NCBI RefSeq assembly: GCF_040802235.1
Contig: NC_133163.1
Location: 43,438,501 to 43,502,500 of the forward strand
Direction of reading: 5' to 3'
DNA: 64,000 nt
DNA from: Manis javanica
Lineage: Eukaryota > Chordata > Mammalia > Pholidota > Manidae
A model generated the notes under the pieces. It did not search any database. It was not told the DNA's origin and saw nothing but the letters and a program-made list of their open reading frames with translations. Position 1 is the stretch's first letter; every line of letters begins with the position of its first letter. The translations under genes and the position numbers were made by a program. Below, in pieces: positions 59,705 through 64,000 of this stretch.

Positions 59705-61096
59705 GACAATGTGAGTGGTCGCTGGTGAGTGGCGCTTGTGTCAGCTGGAAGAACAACGTCACTTCCTGCTTGCTGGTCACCTTGCCCATCTCCATTGCCT
59801 GTGCCAGTCTACCGCACACAGGGAGCACCCTCTGGGTTAATTCCCTGAGCTGCTATGGGTGAGGTGGCCCTCAGGATGGCCTAGGGAAGTGGCGGGGGTT
59901 GCTGGCCAGTGGTGTGTTTGCTGCCAGAACAGAGCCCCTTTGTCCCTCCTGGACTCTGTGCCCATGTCCTCTGTGCCGGTCAACCCTGTACAGGGGGCAG
60001 CCTCTGGGTTAATCCCCTTACATGTGGTAGGCAGGGCAGCCCTTGGGAGGCCTAGGACACTAGTGGGGGTCATTATCCAGTGGTGCGTGTTTCCTGCCAG
60101 AAGAGCCCCCCTTCATGCTTCCCAAACTCTGCACCAGTCTCTGCTGCACGTGCTGGCCAACCACACACAGGGAGAAGCCTCTGGGTTAATTCCCTGAGCT
60201 GCCATGGGCAGGCAACTGTCAGGATGGCCTAGGGCATTGGCAGGAGTTGCAGGCAAGCAGTGCGTGTTTGCCGCAAGAAAAAAACCACTTTGTGCTTCCC
60301 GCACTCTGCACCAGTCTCTACTGTCTGTGCCATTCAATTGCGCTCAGGTGGCAGCCTCTGGGTATGACCTAGTTAGGTGCGTGCAAGGAGAAGCATCTGT
60401 GTGGTTGCTGTGTGGTTGCTGTGGGCGGGGTTGTTTCCTGGCTGTTCTGCAGCAATGGCAGGTCAGCTGGTTTGCTTGCAGTGCCAGTGGGGGGAAATGA
60501 ATGGCAGGATGCTTATTGCTGTGAGGGGCTTCTGAGCCGCATTACCACCCAGGGGATTAGGGTACCTGAAGTTTCTTAAAAGTTCCCAGCCTGCTGGGCT
60601 GAGTGTGCCAGGACGATTTTGTCTATCTGTTAAACCCTTGTCCCTTTAAGACTTTTAAAGTGCCTGCTTTTCTTTTGTCCCAGGGCAGCCAGCTGTGGGA
60701 ACCTGTTCACAGTCTTAGTCTCGGATTTTGCTCTTCTGTTCCTCTAATATCCAGTACACCATGCAGTGTGTGTCTGTGCTCCTGGTGCAGATTACTAGGG
60801 CTAGTTATTTAGCAGCCCTGTGTTTCCATTCCCTCCCCACTCTGATTCTTTTCCTCCCATTGGTGAGCTGGGGTGGGAGGAGTGCTGGGTCCCGCAGGGT
60901 CATGGCTTTGTATCTTACCTTTTTCAGTGAGATGTTGAGTTATCGCAGATGTAGATGTAGCCTGGCTGGTATACTGTATCTTCTGGTCACTCTTTTAGGA
61001 ATAGTTGTATTTGCTGTACTTTCAAAATATGTATGGTTTGGGGAAGAGATTTCCACCACCCTACTTATGCCACCATCTTGAGACTCTCCTCCTTCT
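59705..61096 (-). promoter_or_regulatory. L1 5' UTR / internal promoter, copy C
   Basis: The 5' UTR has an inner tandem-repeat part (59709-60463) and an outer single-copy part to 61096. The outermost bases ('ccaccatcttgagactctcc' on the plus strand) correspond to the conserved L1 start. Promoter role is inferred from position. Confidence 0.75.
59709..60463 (-). repeat. Tandem ~175-bp units in the 5' UTR, copy C
   Basis: Four diverged units start at about 59709, 59898, 60068 and 60244. They share 'gcctctgggttaa', 'gccatgggcagg', 'aggatggcctagg' and 'ctctgcaccagtctctactg'-like landmarks. The last unit is extended by a short internal duplication of 'tgtggttgctg' near 60400. Confidence 0.85.
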
Positions 61097-61104
61097 GTTA
61101 TTTC

Positions 61105-61915
61105 CTTATTCACACTCATGATTTGTCTAATACCAAAAGTATGAGTTTTCCATACCATATAATTCTGACACTAACTGCCTGGCATTAGTGCAGACCCTAC
61201 AATTGGTTAGTCCCACTTCAGATATCAGTTGAGAGTAGGAGGTTCCCAGGTCACTCACGACTTCTACACAACTTGGCTACAAACTGACAGCTCCCAATTC
61301 CTCCAACTTTAATAATTTTCTAGAGTGGCTCATGGAACCCAGGAAATATTTCCTTACTACTACTGATTTATTACAAAGGATATTTTAAAGGATACAAATG
61401 AACAGCCTGATAAAGAAGTGCATAGGAAGAGGTATAAAAGGGTCCCAAGCACTGGAGTTTCTGTCCATGTGGCCTTGGGTATGCCACCCTCTTGGAACAT
61501 GGATGTGTTCACTTATCCAGAGCCTCCACAAACTCCATGATTTTTATAGAGGCTTCCTTCTGTAGGCATGATCAATTATTAACTCAATTTCCAGTCCCTC
61601 TCCCCTCTGTGGAGAATGGAGAGTGTGGGGCTGAAAGTTCCAAGCTTTTAATCAGGGCTTGGTCTTTCTGGTGAACATCCTCCATTTGGGAGTCCACCAA
61701 GAGTTAACTCATTAGAATAAAAGATATTCCAATTACCTAGAACATTCCCATGGATTTATGAGCTCTGTGTTGGACTCTCTTATCACTCAGAGATTACAAG
61801 GGTTTTAGGAGCTTTGTGCCAGGAACTGGAGTCAAAGATGAAATATTGCAGGGAACCAGGGGTAGAGACCAAGAAATATATATATTTCTTACTATTTCAT
61901 ATATTGCAAGTGTAC
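61105..61915. mobile_element. LTR-like element
   Basis: The roughly 800 bp include phrases I recall from a mammalian ERV-type LTR: 'agtggctcatggaacccagg', 'tacaaaggatattttaaagg', 'gggctgaaagttccaagct', 'cttggtctttctggtgaaca' and 'agggttttaggagctttgtg'. There is no viral coding region, so a solo LTR is most likely. The family and orientation are not settled. Confidence 0.55.
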
Positions 61916-61919
61916 ATTA

Positions 61920-62760
61920 ATGTTTTTCCACAAAAAAGCAATCTGGCATTTTGACTGGAATCATGTTGAACCTATGGATCAATTTTTGGAAAACTGACAT
62001 CTCAATAATATCAACTCTTCCCATTTTTGAACATTATTTATTTCTCCATTTTATTTAGGTATTTTAAAATTTATCTCAGCAATGCTTTCAGTTTTCAGCA
62101 TGAAGTGTTGCATATATTTTGTTAACTTTATCTGCATTTATTTCTTATAATATCTTTATTGCATCATTTTCAAATTTTCTATTCTCAGTTATTCAATGCT
62201 ACTATAGAAAAACTGATTTTTGTATATTGGTTTATATCTTACAAGCCTATTAAATCCTTTTATTAGCTTGAGAAGTTTTTTTTTTAATCTACTGTAGGAT
62301 TTTCTACATGGACAATCACATTGTCTGAGAATAAGAAGTTTCACTTTCCGCCCTCCCCAAGTTGTATTCATTTTATTTCTCTTCCTTGCTATACCATACT
62401 GCTAGGACCTCCATCACAATGTTAAACAGAACTAGTGAAAGTGAATATGCCTCCCTTATTCCCAATCTAAGGAAGGAAAGCATTCAGTCTTTCACTGTTA
62501 GGTATGGTTAACTCTAAGTTTTTCTTAGACATTCTTTACCAAGTTAGGACATTTCTTCTGCTCCCAATTTCCTGAGAGATGTAATCATGAATGAGTACTT
62601 AGTTTATCAAATGCTTTTTGTGCATCTGTCATTTCTTTTTAGTTTTCCTTTTAGTCAGTAGATATGGTGAATTACCTTGACTAACTTTTGAATGATGAAC
62701 TAACCTTGCATTCCTGAGACATACAAAGCAAGAATCTTACAATTTCTTCCCTCCTACCTT
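61920..62760 (-). mobile_element. Old L1 ORF2 fragment
   Basis: The reverse complement follows L1M reverse-transcriptase sequence: 'ggcattttgactggaatcat', 'tttatctcagcaatgctttc', 'taggacctccatcacaatgt' and 'ttaccttgactaacttttga'. It has the same orientation as 53790-54339 and probably belongs to the same interrupted element. Confidence 0.65.
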
Positions 62761-62859
62761 CGATGTTACTGTCATACATTTTACCTCTTAATATGCTGTA
62801 AACCTCTAAACCTCCTATATTATTATTAATTTTTCTTTAAGAAGTTAATTGTTTTAAAG

Positions 62860-64000
62860 AGATCAAAATAAGAAAGAACCAGAAATGCCTTTTTATGTAT
62901 CTTCCTTTTTACCATGCTTAGGGTGCTTTGTGTAAATACAAATTTCCAATTGGTATCTTTTATCTTCTGCCTGAAAAACTTCAATATTTCTTTTTCTAGT
63001 TTGCTAGCAATAACTGTTTTCGGCTTTGTTAAGTACAGAATAATAGGTTTTTGGTCTCCCCTTTTTTCTCTTTCTTTCCATATCTCCCTTCTAGCACTGT
63101 AAAGAGGTTAATCCATGGTCTCTGGCTTACAATATTTCTGAAAAGAAGTTTTTTTGTTCTTTCATTTTTGTTCCTCTGTATATACATCTTTTTCTTTTCT
63201 CTGGATGCTTTCAAGATTTTCTGTTTATTGCTGGTTTTCAGCAACTTCATTGTGATGTGTATTACTGTTGAATTTCTTATGTTTCTTCTCTTTGGAGTCC
63301 ACTGAGTGTTTTAAGTCTCAGATATATAATTTTTATCAAATTTGGAGAAATTTTGGACATTCTTTTCTTTCTTCCCCTATACCTATTTTTCTAAGATACC
63401 AAATACACATATTTGAGACCACTTGGTATTTTTCTATAATTTACTGTGACTCTCTTCATTTGTTTCAGTCATTTTCTCTCTCTCTGCTTTTACTGAATAC
63501 TTTCTATTGCTATGTCTTCAAATTCACCAATCTTTTCTTCTTCAGCTTCTAATCTGCTATTACTTCATTCAGCTCATTTTCTATTTCACACATTTCATTT
63601 CTCACCTTTGGAAGTTTTGGTTGGGATTTTTTTTTTTGTACTTTCGTTTCTTTCCTAAACTTGTTCATGTTTTCATCTATATTCTTGATTATAGGGAATA
63701 TAACTGTAGCAGTTGTTTTAACCTTCTTACTATTAAATCCATTTGTAATTTCTAGATTTGTTTCTGTTGACTGATTTTTTCCCTTCCATACAGGTCATTA
63801 TTTACTACTGTTTTGCATTTCTGGCAGTTTTTGATCAGATGCTGGACACTGTTAATTTTATGGTTTTGGGTAGTGGATTTTGTTAAGGGTGTTGGACTTG
63901 TCCTGGCAGGCAGTTAAGTTACTTCAAATCAGTTTGCTTTCTCAAGACTTGCTTTTCAGCTTTGTTAGGGCTAGCCCAGAGCAGACTTTGATCTAAGGAT
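62860..64000 (-). mobile_element. Old L1/HAL1-like ORF1 region, open at window end
   Basis: Phrases such as 'gtctctggcttacaatattt', 'ttgctggttttcagcaactt', 'tttctattgctatgtcttca', 'aatcttttcttcttcagctt' and 'tttttgatcagatgctggac' follow an ancient L1/HAL1 ORF1 and 5' region in reverse. The plus-strand open frames here are antisense by-products. Confidence 0.55.

Larger units (their letters stand above)
54348..61096 (-). mobile_element. L1 copy C, full length (about 6.75 kb)
   Basis: The element is flanked by GTTATTTC at 54340-54347 and 61097-61104, within a slightly longer imperfect match. On the minus strand it has a 5' UTR (61096-59705), ORF1 (59704-58857), a 310-bp spacer, ORF2 (58546-54682) and a 3' UTR (54681-54348) with an AATAAA at 54353-54358. 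It carries frameshifts and stops in both ORFs but is the best preserved of the three copies. Orientation matches PELI2. Confidence 0.92.
25893..64000 (-). other. PELI2: Large PELI2 intron, open at window end
   Basis: No reverse complement of the earlier Pellino2 coding segment (Arg/Lys-rich, ending in TPQASK) was found above 25893, so the remaining 38 kb is read as intron. It is dominated by three L1 copies in the gene's orientation. Stretches with nothing recognisable are 25900-27260, 34730-38300, 38780-40720, 40920-41910, 42030-43100, 46370-47160, 47300-47630, 48425-48890, 51480-52780 and 53030-53780. Confidence 0.7.

Noticed and set aside
25893..64000. Earlier PELI2 coding exons
   Set aside because: I looked for the reverse complement of the Lys/Arg-rich segment before residue 70 and found none; a tool search would be decisive.
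1..64000. CRISPR array, phage, operon or riboswitch
   Set aside because: Spliced mammalian exons and mammalian transposons explain the window; no regular spacer-repeat array or bacterial gene organisation is present.

Overview
This window is vertebrate, and specifically placental-mammal, nuclear DNA. It carries no bacterial or viral genome organisation. About 2% of it is protein-coding, and the coding part is four spliced exons of one gene, PELI2 (Pellino E3 ubiquitin-protein ligase family member 2), on the minus strand. The rest is PELI2 intron and 3'-flank filled with LINE-1, LINE-2, MIR, hAT, Tigger and LTR-type repeats. I saw no Alu, B1/B2, CanSINE or BovB copies, so a primate, rodent, carnivoran or ruminant source looks unlikely. 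The L1 3' end vaguely recalls a non-carnivoran laurasiatherian such as a pangolin, but I cannot name the species.

Layout along the plus strand: 1-760 holds an old L1 fragment. From 761 to 5555 lies a repeat-poor block that should contain the PELI2 3' UTR and its polyadenylation site. PELI2 exons lie at 5556-6122 (last coding exon), 11150-11338, 16649-16846 and 25791-25892, all minus strand, all phase 0, all with GT-AG junctions. They encode what aligns to residues 70-420 of a 420-residue protein: most of the FHA substrate-binding domain and the whole C-terminal RING-like domain. The first two coding exons (about 69 codons) were not found and should lie beyond position 64000. Everything from 25893 to 64000 is therefore read as one large intron.

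That intron contains three members of one L1 family, all in the same orientation as PELI2: copy A at 27991-34728, copy B at 43120-46187 (with about 3 kb of ORF2 missing) and copy C at 54348-61096. Each has a 5' UTR, ORF1, a roughly 310-bp inter-ORF spacer and ORF2 remnants. Copies A and C carry about four tandem ~180-bp units in the 5' UTR, copy B only one. Between and around them are older L1 pieces, a Tigger-type DNA transposon, MIRs, an LTR-like repeat and a short AT microsatellite. The smaller introns hold an antisense L1 (11890-15853), an L2 carrying a hAT-like insertion, and an inverted pair of hAT pieces flanking an L1 3' end.

I did not find a new multi-gene system. The points most worth following are an L1 3' end that stops beside an atypical exon 3 splice donor, the tandem L1 5' UTR units, open frames antisense to the L1 5' UTR in all three copies, a 131-bp duplication across an ORF1 stop, and the inverted hAT pair in intron 3. 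Repeat family names are from memory of consensus sequences and were not confirmed by a search.
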